Assembly (NCBI RefSeq): GCF_001645685.2
Contig: NZ_CP017080.1
Coordinates: forward strand, 1,912,001 to 1,976,000
DNA length: 64,000 bases
Source: Peribacillus muralis
Lineage (GTDB): Bacteria > Bacillota > Bacilli > Bacillales > DSM-1321
Direction of reading: 5' to 3'
Shown here: positions 24,712-32,576 of the stretch, one piece after another
How positions within the stretch are numbered: position 1 is the stretch's first letter
Layout of the letters: the number at the start of each line of letters is the position of its first letter
Notes under the pieces: model-generated
What the model was told of the DNA's origin: nothing
Databases searched by the model: none
The model's input: the letters and a program-made list of their open reading frames with translations, nothing else
Position numbers and translations under genes: made by a program

Positions 24712-25191
24712 TTGCATATGAAGACAGGGGTCGAGCAGTCCGTTTATGCCATGTTACTACTTAATTTTCTACCGGAAAAAGCAGTATTGCCTGGAGACGT
24801 CATTAGTCAGCAATTAGGGGGATCAGCAACTTATTTCCAAAAAATATTAAGGAAATTAGTTAGTGCAGATCTGCTGACCTCAGTACCCGGTATAAAAGGA
24901 GGGTTTAAATTAAAAAAACGTCCTGAAGATATACGTATTTATGACGTTTACCTTGCAGTGGAAGGGAAGCAGTCCCTTTATTCCTCAAGTGGCATTTTTC
25001 ATGACATGCTTAAATTGAAGGAAAAGGATATTTGCTTGCTGTCAAATTTGATGGAAGAAGCGGAGACATCGTGGAAAAACATTCTCAAACGTGAAACCAT
25101 TGCATCTCTAAATGAAGAAATAAACAAGAAATGTCCAAAAGAAAATTTGCAAATGTTAAAAAAGGTTGTCAACGAAAAAATGGTTTTGTAA
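24712..25191 (+). CDS. Rrf2-family transcriptional regulator
   Basis: About 159 residues. The Rrf2 winged HTH is complete: EQSVYAMLLLNFLP, then SQQLGGSATYFQKILRKLVSADLL and the wing VPGIKGGFKLKKRPEDI, with the dimer helix behind. Two cysteines (KDICLL and KKCPKE) are present but not the three-Cys cluster of IscR/NsrR, so it is a HypR/YwnA-type member perhaps sensing thiol stress. GTGGAGGAG precedes a TTG at 24712 at usable spacing; an ATG two codons later is the alternative. The dyad at 24628 suggests self-repression. Confidence 0.85.
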   Translation: MHMKTGVEQSVYAMLLLNFLPEKAVLPGDVISQQLGGSATYFQKILRKLVSADLLTSVPGIKGGFKLKKRPEDIRIYDVYLAVEGKQSLYSSSGIFHDMLKLKEKDICLLSNLMEEAETSWKNILKRETIASLNEEINKKCPKENLQMLKKVVNEKMVL

Positions 25192-25233
25192 AGGTTAAGA
25201 ATTATATTACATCATGAGAAGGGGATTATTAAA

Positions 25234-25617
25234 ATGAAAAATCTAGAGAAATATTTTGATTTATTTGATCAATCAAGAACGAGTGAACAAGCGATGGAAG
25301 AATTAGTATCATTATTTTCCGACGATATCGTCTTCATCCTAAATGGCCATGAAAAAAAGGGGATTGAAAATTGGAAGCTGTTTGTAAAGATGATATTCCA
25401 AGAAAATAGTGATCTTAAACATATGTTTGAAGGATGGAAAAAAGTAGAAGGAACCGATCTTTTTGAAACACCATGGGCGGTGTGCGGCAAACGGTCATCG
25501 GGAACGGTATATACGCAAACTGGCAAAGATATTGCTCGATTGAATGATGATGGTAAAATCAGTTATTTAGAAAATGTTCCTGACAACGCGAACATGTTTG
25601 CCAATTATAAAAATTGA
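25234..25617 (+). CDS. NTF2/SnoaL-like small protein
   Basis: 127 residues with the SnoaL/NTF2 layout: an N-terminal helical pair (NLEKYFDLFDQSRTSEQAMEE), LFSDDIVFILNGHEKKGIENW, a central strand group and a last strand DGKISYLENVPDN. These cone-shaped folds bind or convert small hydrophobic molecules. It follows the Rrf2 gene by 42 bp with its own AGAAGGGG site, so it is likely the Rrf2-controlled target. Confidence 0.7.
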   Translation: MKNLEKYFDLFDQSRTSEQAMEELVSLFSDDIVFILNGHEKKGIENWKLFVKMIFQENSDLKHMFEGWKKVEGTDLFETPWAVCGKRSSGTVYTQTGKDIARLNDDGKISYLENVPDNANMFANYKN

Positions 25618-25648
25618 CAATCACGACATTCATGCATCAATAATGTAT

Positions 25649-25676
25649 GTAGCTACTGACATGAATCAGTAGCTTA
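25649..25676. terminator. hairpin after the Rrf2 operon
   Basis: AGCTACTGA and TCAGTAGCT (25651-25659 and 25666-25674) form a perfect stem with a 6-nt loop, 33 bp beyond the stop codon. The T-run is missing. A second hairpin (AGAGAGCT/AGCTCTCT, about 25739-25760) lies just below the leftward DUF2383 gene. Confidence 0.45.
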
Positions 25677-25766
25677 CATAATAAATAAAAGAAGCGGGTC
25701 ATAAATGATGCCCATGAACAGGTAATATGTTCTTGGAGAGAGCTAGAATCAGCTCTCTTCAACAAA

Positions 25767-26222
25767 CTAGGAATGTAAAAGGGATTTTAAAAAATCCACG
25801 TGTTCCCGGTCTTTATCAAGAATTTTTTGGACCTTACCAAGACTTTCTTCATCAAGCTTATCCCTAACTAGGTCCTCGGACATCCGAATCCCATATATAT
25901 TTTCACCTTTGATGGCATGTTTAATAATTTCCTGATCTGAATCATACTTTTTGAATAAATTTCCGATTGCTCCTTCAACCTTTCCTATCATTCCCTCACT
26001 CGTTACAGGTGTTCCGCCTAGATGTTGAATTCGCTCAGAAATGATGGCTGCATGGTTTTTTTGATCTTTCTGAATGGAAATGAATGAATCTTTTAATGTA
26101 GGATGTTGCAGTTTTTTTATAAAGTGTTCATAGCTATGTACGCCCATGTATATTCCTTGCAAGAATGTATTCAGCGTCTCGATCGTTTGGTTTTGTTTTT
26201 CCACTTTATCACTCTCCTTCAC
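25767..26222 (-). CDS. DUF2383 four-helix-bundle (ferritin-like) protein
   Basis: 151 residues of long amphipathic helices in the DUF2383/PA2169 pattern: NTFLQGIYMGVHSYEHFIKKL, QKNHAAIISERIQHLGGTP, and a C-terminal DREHVDFLKSLL. Family members are ferritin-like and are often linked to stress or sporulation in Bacillus, with no proven activity. GAAGGAGAG precedes the ATG. It stands alone. Confidence 0.8.
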   Translation of the reverse strand: MKESDKVEKQNQTIETLNTFLQGIYMGVHSYEHFIKKLQHPTLKDSFISIQKDQKNHAAIISERIQHLGGTPVTSEGMIGKVEGAIGNLFKKYDSDQEIIKHAIKGENIYGIRMSEDLVRDKLDEESLGKVQKILDKDREHVDFLKSLLHS

Positions 26223-26440
26223 ATAATAATCTTATTATTCCATTCCCGGGCTTAATTATTTCTGTAGTTCAGGCATGTTTTTTTGATGGTTGCTTCTAAC
26301 TATATAACCATATTTTTTTGGAGTGAGTTCTGAAGATTCATAAGGTGAACCCTGACTGTAATCAAGCCTCCCAGGTCAAATCTTTCTGTAACGATGGTCT
26401 ACCTGCATCCAACACGGAATAAATTTATGTATAAAAAAAA

Positions 26441-26455
26441 GCCCTGAATAAGGGC
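26441..26455 (-). terminator. short GC stem terminator after the YflT-domain gene
   Basis: Leftward, GCCCT pairs with AGGGC over five bases and is followed by eight T residues. The 26223-26532 gap holds nothing else. Confidence 0.6.
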
Positions 26456-26532
26456 AAAAAATCTTGAGCATGAAGTCATCAATATGTTAAATTTGCACTT
26501 CAATCATTAAACGTGCTTTGTTGAAAATATTT

Positions 26533-26994
26533 TCATCTCCTATAAGTAGGGGGGCCTTCTTTAATATCATTATCCACTAATATTAAAACCTTACCGGCCT
26601 TTATACCGGTTTCGTACCTTTCCGCCGCTTTTTCTGAAATACCCAATCCTATCAGGGTACCAGCCAATCCGCCTGTTCCTGCCCCGACGGCCACTCCAGC
26701 TAACGCAGAAACGATCGGTCCAGCGGCAAGCAGCGGCCCGATTCCTGGAATGGCCAGTGCTCCAGCTCCGGCAAGAAGTCCCGCAGCTCCGCCAATAACT
26801 CCCCCTGTTGCAGCACCAGTGGCTAATCCTTCTTCTGCTTTCGTACCCGTTTTTCTTTCAATCACTTTTGTTTCCTTGCGATCTTTCGCAACAATGGATA
26901 TTTCATCACGTTTATACCCTTGTATCAAAAGCTCTTCAACCACTTTTACTGCTTCTTCACCGTTTTCATATATTCCAACCACTTGCTTACTCAT
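26533..26994 (-). CDS. general stress protein with YflT domain and glycine-zipper segment
   Basis: 153 residues from the ATG at 26994, with AAAGGAGG upstream. The N-terminal YflT domain (KQVVGIYENGEEAVKVVEELLIQGY, then ISIVAKD) is followed by a Gly/Ala-rich stretch (about 66-127) with GGAAGLLAGAGALAIPGIGP and repeated GxxxG patterns, like other general-stress YflT proteins, and a last strand KVLILVDND. It may touch or insert into the membrane. I searched upstream for a sigma-B promoter and did not find one. Confidence 0.82.
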   Translation of the reverse strand: MSKQVVGIYENGEEAVKVVEELLIQGYKRDEISIVAKDRKETKVIERKTGTKAEEGLATGAATGGVIGGAAGLLAGAGALAIPGIGPLLAAGPIVSALAGVAVGAGTGGLAGTLIGLGISEKAAERYETGIKAGKVLILVDNDIKEGPPTYRR

Positions 26995-27227
26995 CACACG
27001 TCCTCCTTTAATTTCCATCCTTTGTTCACATCATCTTATGAAGCTTGGATGAGATATATTCGTTACGGTAAAATGACAGATAAAAGGGAGGGTCGTAGGA
27101 GGTGCGTATCAAACTCCTTTTGTCTAGATGATGGGAAAACGGGTATGGATAGTCAAGTGAGCTCCTAAAATAGATAAGCGTTTGATAGCTTCAAGCAAGA
27201 CCATCGAAAAAAGAGGAGCGTGAACAC

Positions 27228-27986
27228 ATGACACATATCAAGGGCATCGATGTCTCACATTGGCAAGGTTCAATAAATTGGGGGAGGGTAGCAAAGGATG
27301 GTGTGCAGTTTGTCTTCATTAAAGCAACAGAGGGGACGAAATATTCCAAGCTTTCTTATTTTAAGGAAAATGCTCCCGAAGCTTTAGCGGCGGGATTGAA
27401 GGTTGGGGCATATCACTATGCCAAATTTTCCACTGCAGCGGAAGCAAGGGCCGAGGCCGCCTATTTCTTAATTGCTGTAAGTTCTTTTGCTTTAAACTAT
27501 CCTCTTGTGCTTGATCTTGAAGAAAATAAAAAAGCAGCAGGAAAACATGCTCTAACCGATGCAGCCTTAGCTTTTCTGGAAGCAGTTGAGGAAGCTGGGC
27601 ACACTGCCATGCTTTATACGGGGAAATCCTTTCTGGAAAATGCGTTGGATGAATCAAGATTGACGAAGTATCCCTTGTGGATTGCCCGATACAACAGCAA
27701 ACTAGGACGCAGCACGGATATTTGGCAGCATTCTGATTCAGGAAATGTGGATGGTATCAGGACGAAGGTCGATTTAAATATTGCCTATCGCGATTTTTCA
27801 AAGATTAAGACGCCCATTCAGTCGAGTATAGCGGAAGAAGCATCCTTCCTATATACCGTAAAGGGAGGAGATACGCTTAGCATGATCGCAAAAAAATATA
27901 AAACGACCGTAACCTCACTAGTCGTTCTTAACGGGATTCAGGATCCAAACAAAATTTATATCGGTCAAAAATTATTTGTTAAGTGA
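27228..27986 (+). CDS. GH25 muramidase (lysozyme) with C-terminal LysM
   Basis: 252 residues. The GH25 domain (1-195) begins [14 protein letters not shown] with catalytic D8, and the second acidic pair is D96 and E98 in [18 protein letters not shown] closes the domain. A single LysM (about 207-251, [20 protein letters not shown]) binds peptidoglycan. No signal peptide is present, so the enzyme is either released by lysis, delivered in the mother cell, or of prophage origin. AAGAGGAGCG precedes the ATG. It cleaves the N-acetylmuramic acid to N-acetylglucosamine bond. Confidence 0.9.
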   Translation: MTHIKGIDVSHWQGSINWGRVAKDGVQFVFIKATEGTKYSKLSYFKENAPEALAAGLKVGAYHYAKFSTAAEARAEAAYFLIAVSSFALNYPLVLDLEENKKAAGKHALTDAALAFLEAVEEAGHTAMLYTGKSFLENALDESRLTKYPLWIARYNSKLGRSTDIWQHSDSGNVDGIRTKVDLNIAYRDFSKIKTPIQSSIAEEASFLYTVKGGDTLSMIAKKYKTTVTSLVVLNGIQDPNKIYIGQKLFVK

Positions 27987-28224
27987 AATCACATCAATAT
28001 TAAAGGCCATGCATTTTCGTGAAAGGAACTAAGAGTAAGCATTTAGGAATATATTATAGAGTTGTCGAGTATCGTGGCAGGAGAGCTTGAATAAGAAATC
28101 GGCTTCATTGGGACAATATGTAATGAAGAAAAAGCCGGAATGACTTTTATCCTTTGATTAAAATGGATTTAAGCCAGGGGAAGCTTTCTTATAGGTTTTT
28201 GCAGGGATAACTTAGGGGGCTAAT

Positions 28225-28974
28225 ATGGAACTGACCTTATTGTTGGAGTATGGCTGGGTGTTAATCATTTTAATATGTTTAGAAGGTTTATTGTCTGCTG
28301 ATAATGCCTTGGTTTTAGCCATCATGTCTAAGCATTTACCGAAGGAGCAGCAAAAAAAAGCGATCAATATCGGATTGCTTCTAGCTTTTATATTCAGGAT
28401 TGGTGCAATCTTCATCATTTCGTACCTTTTCCACGTTTGGCAAGTTCAAGCGGTCGGAGCAGCGTATTTGATTTTCATTTCTTTAAAACATTTATTGAAA
28501 AAGGATCATGGGGAAAATGATAAAAAGGGGAAAAGCTATCGCATGACGGTTGCCCAAATAGCATTGGCCGATATCGCCTTTGCCGTCGATTCGATTTTAG
28601 CGGCAGTCGCTCTTGTTCTGGCATTGCCGGACACGCCAATGGGTAATATCGGAGGCATGGATGGAGCTAAATTCATCGTTATCTTGTTAGGAGCGATAGC
28701 GGGCTTGATTGTAATTCGCTTTGCGGCAGGGTACTTCGTTAAGGTATTGACTGAGCGTCCAAACCTTGAGACTGCAGCCATGTTACTTGTCGGATGGGTC
28801 GGGGTCAAGCTGCTCATGCATACCCTCGCGCATCCAGCCGTGCACATCATTTCTCACGAATTTGTTGAAGGACCGATTTGGAATACCATCTTCTGGTCGG
28901 TCATGCTTCTTATCGCCTTAGGTGGCTGGTTTTTATCCAAAGGTAAAACGGAAAAAAATGATGAAGCAAACTGA
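28225..28974 (+). CDS. TerC-family membrane protein (YceF/YkoY-type metal transporter)
   Basis: 249 residues with seven membrane segments and the two acidic family motifs CLEGLLSADNALVLAIM (24-40) and ALADIAFAVDSILAAVAL (about 112-130). Bacillus homologues export manganese to exoenzymes during secretion. A yybP-ykoY manganese riboswitch often controls this family; I looked for its conserved loops at 27987-28224 and they are absent. Only a weak stem (CGGCTT/AAGCCG near 28100-28135) is seen. Confidence 0.88.
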   Translation: MELTLLLEYGWVLIILICLEGLLSADNALVLAIMSKHLPKEQQKKAINIGLLLAFIFRIGAIFIISYLFHVWQVQAVGAAYLIFISLKHLLKKDHGENDKKGKSYRMTVAQIALADIAFAVDSILAAVALVLALPDTPMGNIGGMDGAKFIVILLGAIAGLIVIRFAAGYFVKVLTERPNLETAAMLLVGWVGVKLLMHTLAHPAVHIISHEFVEGPIWNTIFWSVMLLIALGGWFLSKGKTEKNDEAN

Positions 28975-29043
28975 ATGCAGTTGGTCTATAAAGAAATGAC
29001 TGAAGTAGGGAAAATGGCCTTTATTCAAAATTTAACTGCACTG

Positions 29044-29087
29044 CACCTCAATTGTTTGATATTTCAACCAATTGAAGGTGTTTTTTT
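29044..29087 (+). terminator. terminator after the TerC gene
   Basis: CACCTCAATTG pairs with CAATTGAAGGTG (one bulge), followed by seven T residues. The region between 29088 and 29526 contains no convincing gene; a hairpin (29445-29480) lies near its end. Confidence 0.8.
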
Positions 29088-29444
29088 ATGGAAAAGATTT
29101 CTGTTGATTAAAAATCATATGTTTTCTTTGATTAACTATAAGAATGAAGCCGTGAAAATTCGTCGTAATTGGATTGAAGAGTTTTCCATTTAGGATCAAA
29201 TGACAATACTTACGAAATAAGTATGCGCAGTCATGAAGAATCTTAAGACAAATGAAAGGAACTAGAATGGAAAAAATATTGTCGCACTATGTTCATACAC
29301 AAAGACAACTGTTAGGTACAAAACTTATAATTATGTCGAAATAAGTCAAATATTTCAGAAATCGTTCCATTTTACTCTTGTCACCCAATTATATTGATGT
29401 TAATATCTGTAACGTAAACCAATAAAAGGGATTTAAATATGGAT

Positions 29445-29480
29445 TTACACGGTAAACGAGGTGGGAAATATTCCGTGTAA
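29445..29480 (+). promoter_or_regulatory. leader hairpin upstream of the secreted-protein gene
   Basis: TTACACGG and CCGTGTAA form a perfect 8-bp stem with a 20-nt loop that ends 46 bp before the ATG. It could be an operator or an RNA stability element; there is no T-run. Confidence 0.4.
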
Positions 29481-29526
29481 GGATAAAAAAGGTTTATATC
29501 ATAGCTTAACAAGGAGGAATAAAAAA

Positions 29527-30096
29527 ATGAAAATCAAAAGTAAAATTGTAACGGCAACCTTTCTTGCAGCAACGCTAGCTACAGGTGCATTACCATCTGC
29601 ACCAGTGCATGCAGCTGAAAAAGAAGCTCCTATTCAGCAAAGGGAAGCAACGAACCCTGTTCAACCGCTTGGACAGAATAATCTGGAAACAGCCATCCAT
29701 GCGGCCTTGAATGGTCCTGAAGTAAAAAAAATAAAAGTATTTGAGCATGAGTTTAATGTAAAAGAAATAGAAGTGGTAGATCGAGGTATTACAGGGAAAG
29801 ATGTTTATGGGCAGATTTCCCATCATCTAAGTCTTCGCCCTGATGATCAATTTTATTATAAATTCACAAAGAAAGATGGAGAGGTAACCGGTTTTGAATT
29901 TCATATTGATAGGGGTGGCTGGACACCGGTTATGGCTCCGCTTTTATCGATTGTTGCTGCGTATAATGGGATTCTTGTCAATCCCGCTGATTTGAATAAA
30001 CTTGGACAAGAGCTCGGAGCACTTGTTGATGGAAGATGGGAATATGCAGCACAATCCATCGCCACTGCAGTTAGTTTAAGTTTTAATGAGGAGTAA
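29527..30096 (+). CDS. secreted hypothetical protein
   Basis: 189 residues from the ATG at 29527 behind AAGGAGG. A signal peptide is clear: MKIKSKIVTATFLAATLATG and cleavage after VHA (about residue 31). The mature part (about 158 residues) has a strand-rich core (KKIKVFEHEFNVKEIEVVDRG; DDQFYYKFTKKDGEVTGFEF) and a helical C-terminal half (PVMAPLLSIVAAYNGILVNP). There are no cysteines. The family is not recognised. It stands between two strong terminators as a single-gene unit. Confidence 0.7.
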   Translation: MKIKSKIVTATFLAATLATGALPSAPVHAAEKEAPIQQREATNPVQPLGQNNLETAIHAALNGPEVKKIKVFEHEFNVKEIEVVDRGITGKDVYGQISHHLSLRPDDQFYYKFTKKDGEVTGFEFHIDRGGWTPVMAPLLSIVAAYNGILVNPADLNKLGQELGALVDGRWEYAAQSIATAVSLSFNEE

Positions 30097-30432
30097 ATGT
30101 GCGAAGATTATATATTGCATATTGAGAGTTTAAGTGCCGCAAAGAGGTTTTGTTAAGTTTTGCAGATAAACAATGTTCATAGGACAAATAGATTATGAAT
30201 TCTGTTTTTAATACATAAAGCATGAATCGTTTAGATTCCTTATAAGGTACGTGAAGCATGACAAAGAGACTTCTGAAATCTTATAGATACCAATCTATGA
30301 TCCTGTTCTATTGGTTTGTACATGTTTATTATTCCTTGTTGCATCTGGAGAATTAAATTCCATTTTCTTGTGCGGCCGTTACGAAATATCAATCACCGAG
30401 TTCTTTAAAGAACTTAGAGACGTCAAAACCAT

Positions 30433-30485
30433 TTAAAGGAAAACAACCAAACAGGATTCTGTTTGAATGTTTTCCTTTAATTTTT
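30433..30485 (+). terminator. long-stem terminator before the PI-PLC gene
   Basis: TTAAAGGAAAAC (30433-30444) pairs with GTTTTCCTTTAA (30469-30480), with an inner AAACAG/CTGTTT stem and a T-run. It lies 340 bp after the secreted-protein gene; the sequence between (30097-30432) shows no gene. Confidence 0.75.
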
Positions 30486-30567
30486 TCTAAAGCCGAGCCT
30501 ATTAAGCAGCAAAGTCCAATGTCTTTTGAGTGGAATGATCGTATATGGTAAGAATAGGAGAGATATC

Positions 30568-31965
30568 ATGAAGAAAATGAAAAAAATCATAAAAGGTGGC
30601 CTCCTTATTTGTTTTACATGGGCAAGTCTAAGTATGACTTCTGCCGTGTTTGCCGAGAGCCATCCAGGTTATTCCTATGAATCCGATATAGGCTATCAAA
30701 ATCCAACGTGGATGTCAAAATTAGAAGATTCAAAAAGAATAAGCGAAGTATCCATTCCAGGTACACATGGTTCAATGGCACTGCATGGAGCTAGTTTACT
30801 TGATGAAAACTTGACAAGAAATCAAACAATGGACCTGTCTCGGCAATTGAATGCGGGCATTCGCTATGTAGACATGCGTGTTAGAAGTGTGAATGATTCT
30901 TTTGTGATGCACCATGGAATGATAAATCAGAAAGCAAAGTTTGAGGATGTATTAGAAGATACCATTCAATTTTTGAGAGATAATCCTGATGAAACCATCT
31001 TAATGCGCCTAAAAGAAGAATATGATGCTGAAAGTGGTTCACTATCTTTTGAAGAAATATTTAAACGTTATAAAAATAGTAATTATTCCTTTTTCTGGGA
31101 TCCGGATTCTGTAACACTTTCAGAAAGAAATAACCCAAAGCTAGGAGATATCCGAGGGAAAATTGTCCTATTGCAGAACTTTACAGCCTCTAAACAATAC
31201 GGTATCAATTATGAATATTTGAATACGCAAGATAAGTTTGAAGTTGGCAGTGGACCAAGCGGAATGTATGAAAAATGGAAAGCGGTGAAAACCCATCTGC
31301 TTAATGCTGATAACAACTATAAAAATGGTGTCATCTATCTCAACCATTTTAGTGGCACTGGTGGTGTGACAGCATTAATTAATAATTGTTACCCCTGGTT
31401 TGTTGCAAGCGGAAAAGATAGCAGGGAAACTGGTAGTAATTCAAAGCTGATCCAATCAAATGCAACAAATGATTGGGAGGATTTTCCCCGCGGAAATGGG
31501 CAAATTTTTTATGGAGGAATGAATACACTCGGGACTGAGATACTGCAGCGTGGCGGCATTAAACATTCTGGTATCATTGCTGCTGATTTTCCTGGACCAG
31601 GATTGATAGATAGTATAATCAGCTTAAATGGCATTAAATCGAATGAAAAAGAAATACTGATTTCGCAAATTTCATCTGAATCCAAGCCATTATCTGGACA
31701 AAAAAATCGATCAAGTCAAAACTTTAAGATTCATGATTTGCCAACAGGAACAAAGGGCTTAAAATGGATCATCGAAAAAGATAATTCCTCTGTTATTTCC
31801 TTCCATGTCATGGCCGATGTTTCCCTAGGGAAGGATACGGTTCGCTGGGAAAACATCACGAATGGATCCAGGACTGAGGCATATGTCAATTCCAATTATT
31901 ATATTGCAAACCCAAGTGGCGCAACCAACGATTTCACAGTGAAAGTATACGCCATTACCCATTAA
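30568..31965 (+). CDS. secreted phosphatidylinositol-specific phospholipase C with extra C-terminal domain
   Basis: 465 residues from the ATG at 30568 (AATAGGAGAG upstream). Signal peptide of about 30 residues ending FAES. The TIM-barrel PLC domain shows both catalytic histidines: H67 in SIPGTHGSM and H116 in VMHHGMI, plus the helix-2 motif RYVDMRVRS. It cleaves phosphatidylinositol to inositol cyclic phosphate and diacylglycerol and may release GPI-anchored proteins. Classical Bacillus PI-PLC ends near residue 300 of the mature chain; here about 100 further residues (LKWIIEKDNSSVISFHVMAD) form an added strand-rich domain of unknown role. Confidence 0.88.
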   Translation: MKKMKKIIKGGLLICFTWASLSMTSAVFAESHPGYSYESDIGYQNPTWMSKLEDSKRISEVSIPGTHGSMALHGASLLDENLTRNQTMDLSRQLNAGIRYVDMRVRSVNDSFVMHHGMINQKAKFEDVLEDTIQFLRDNPDETILMRLKEEYDAESGSLSFEEIFKRYKNSNYSFFWDPDSVTLSERNNPKLGDIRGKIVLLQNFTASKQYGINYEYLNTQDKFEVGSGPSGMYEKWKAVKTHLLNADNNYKNGVIYLNHFSGTGGVTALINNCYPWFVASGKDSRETGSNSKLIQSNATNDWEDFPRGNGQIFYGGMNTLGTEILQRGGIKHSGIIAADFPGPGLIDSIISLNGIKSNEKEILISQISSESKPLSGQKNRSSQNFKIHDLPTGTKGLKWIIEKDNSSVISFHVMADVSLGKDTVRWENITNGSRTEAYVNSNYYIANPSGATNDFTVKVYAITH

Positions 31966-32144
31966 CGACCCTTTGTATTATTTCTCACCTGGTTTTGACA
32001 TATAAGTTGAAGATGTATATGACTGTCAAACGTTCAAACTAAAATCATGCGTGAAAGAGAAGCCCTGTCAGCCTCATCAAAATAAAAAAGACTTTAGGAT
32101 AAAGGAAACTATCTAAACGTTATAACGAATAGTTGAATGAAACG

Positions 32145-32340
32145 GGTGTACGACTCCTGAGGGAAATATTTGTTTGGAAGACACATAAACACTAGAGGCG
32201 CCTCCCCGATCGCCTGCCTTGAGGCAACGGTCAAATTGTACACCGCCTAAAAAATAGTAGACCGATTCGATTTTCATCGAGTTTGTCTCCTGACTGAGTC
32301 GATCCCTTAACATAGAGGAGATCGACTTCTTTAGATTGAG
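32145..32340. repeat. structured intergenic repeat-like sequence
   Basis: GGTGTAC (32145-32151) and GTACACC (32238-32244) flank a stretch with CGACTCCTGAGGGA and GGCGCCTCCCCGATCGCC, like the CGACTCCTGCGGGA-type repeats scattered between Bacillus genes. A second stem GTCGATC/GATCGAC lies at about 32297-32325. A leftward ORF here (32113-32346) is rejected as coding. A second copy is not visible within the window, so the repeat call rests on memory. Confidence 0.35.
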
Positions 32341-32364
32341 ATTCAAAAAATTGGAGGTAAGGAA

Positions 32365-32442
32365 GTGTCACGACTTCCTGAGCCGCGAATGAAAGTGATT
32401 GATCAGAAGGATGACAACAAAAAGCATAAAGCTTGTGCCTGA
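32365..32442 (+). CDS. 25-codon ORF with start codon in a hairpin
   Basis: A GTG opens MSRLPEPRMKVIDQKDDNKK and four more residues, with GGAGG 12 bases upstream. The GTG sits in a perfect AGGAAGT/ACTTCCT hairpin, and the last codons overlap a terminator stem (32426-32450). It could be a leader peptide or small protein. There is no homologue that I can name, so chance is possible. Confidence 0.3.
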   Translation: MSRLPEPRMKVIDQKDDNKKHKACA

Positions 32443-32460
32443 AGCTTTATCCCTTTTTTT
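32426..32460 (+). terminator. terminator upstream of the ABC permease
   Basis: ATAAAGCTT and AAGCTTTAT form a perfect 9-bp stem with a 7-nt loop, followed by CCC and seven T residues. Confidence 0.7.
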
Positions 32461-32576
32461 GAATCTCACACTCCCCCCTTGAATGACATCGGAAATCTCC
32501 AGACAAACTCCTCTATATCTCCATTTAAACTCCAGATTGGTGCTATATATTAAAGGTATCAAGGGAGGGTATCAAC

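Noticed and set aside
26223..27060. Sigma-B promoters for the two stress-type proteins
   Set aside because: A GGGAAT box is present before the DUF2383 gene, but no GTTTAA at the right distance; nothing is found for the YflT-domain gene.
27987..28224. yybP-ykoY riboswitch before the TerC gene
   Set aside because: I looked for the conserved loops of this riboswitch and they are absent.
28975..29193. 72-codon ORF after the TerC gene
   Set aside because: It has no ribosome site and contains the TerC terminator.
32113..32346. Leftward 77-codon ORF
   Set aside because: It lies on a structured, repeat-like GC-rich stretch with stems; the reading frame seems accidental.
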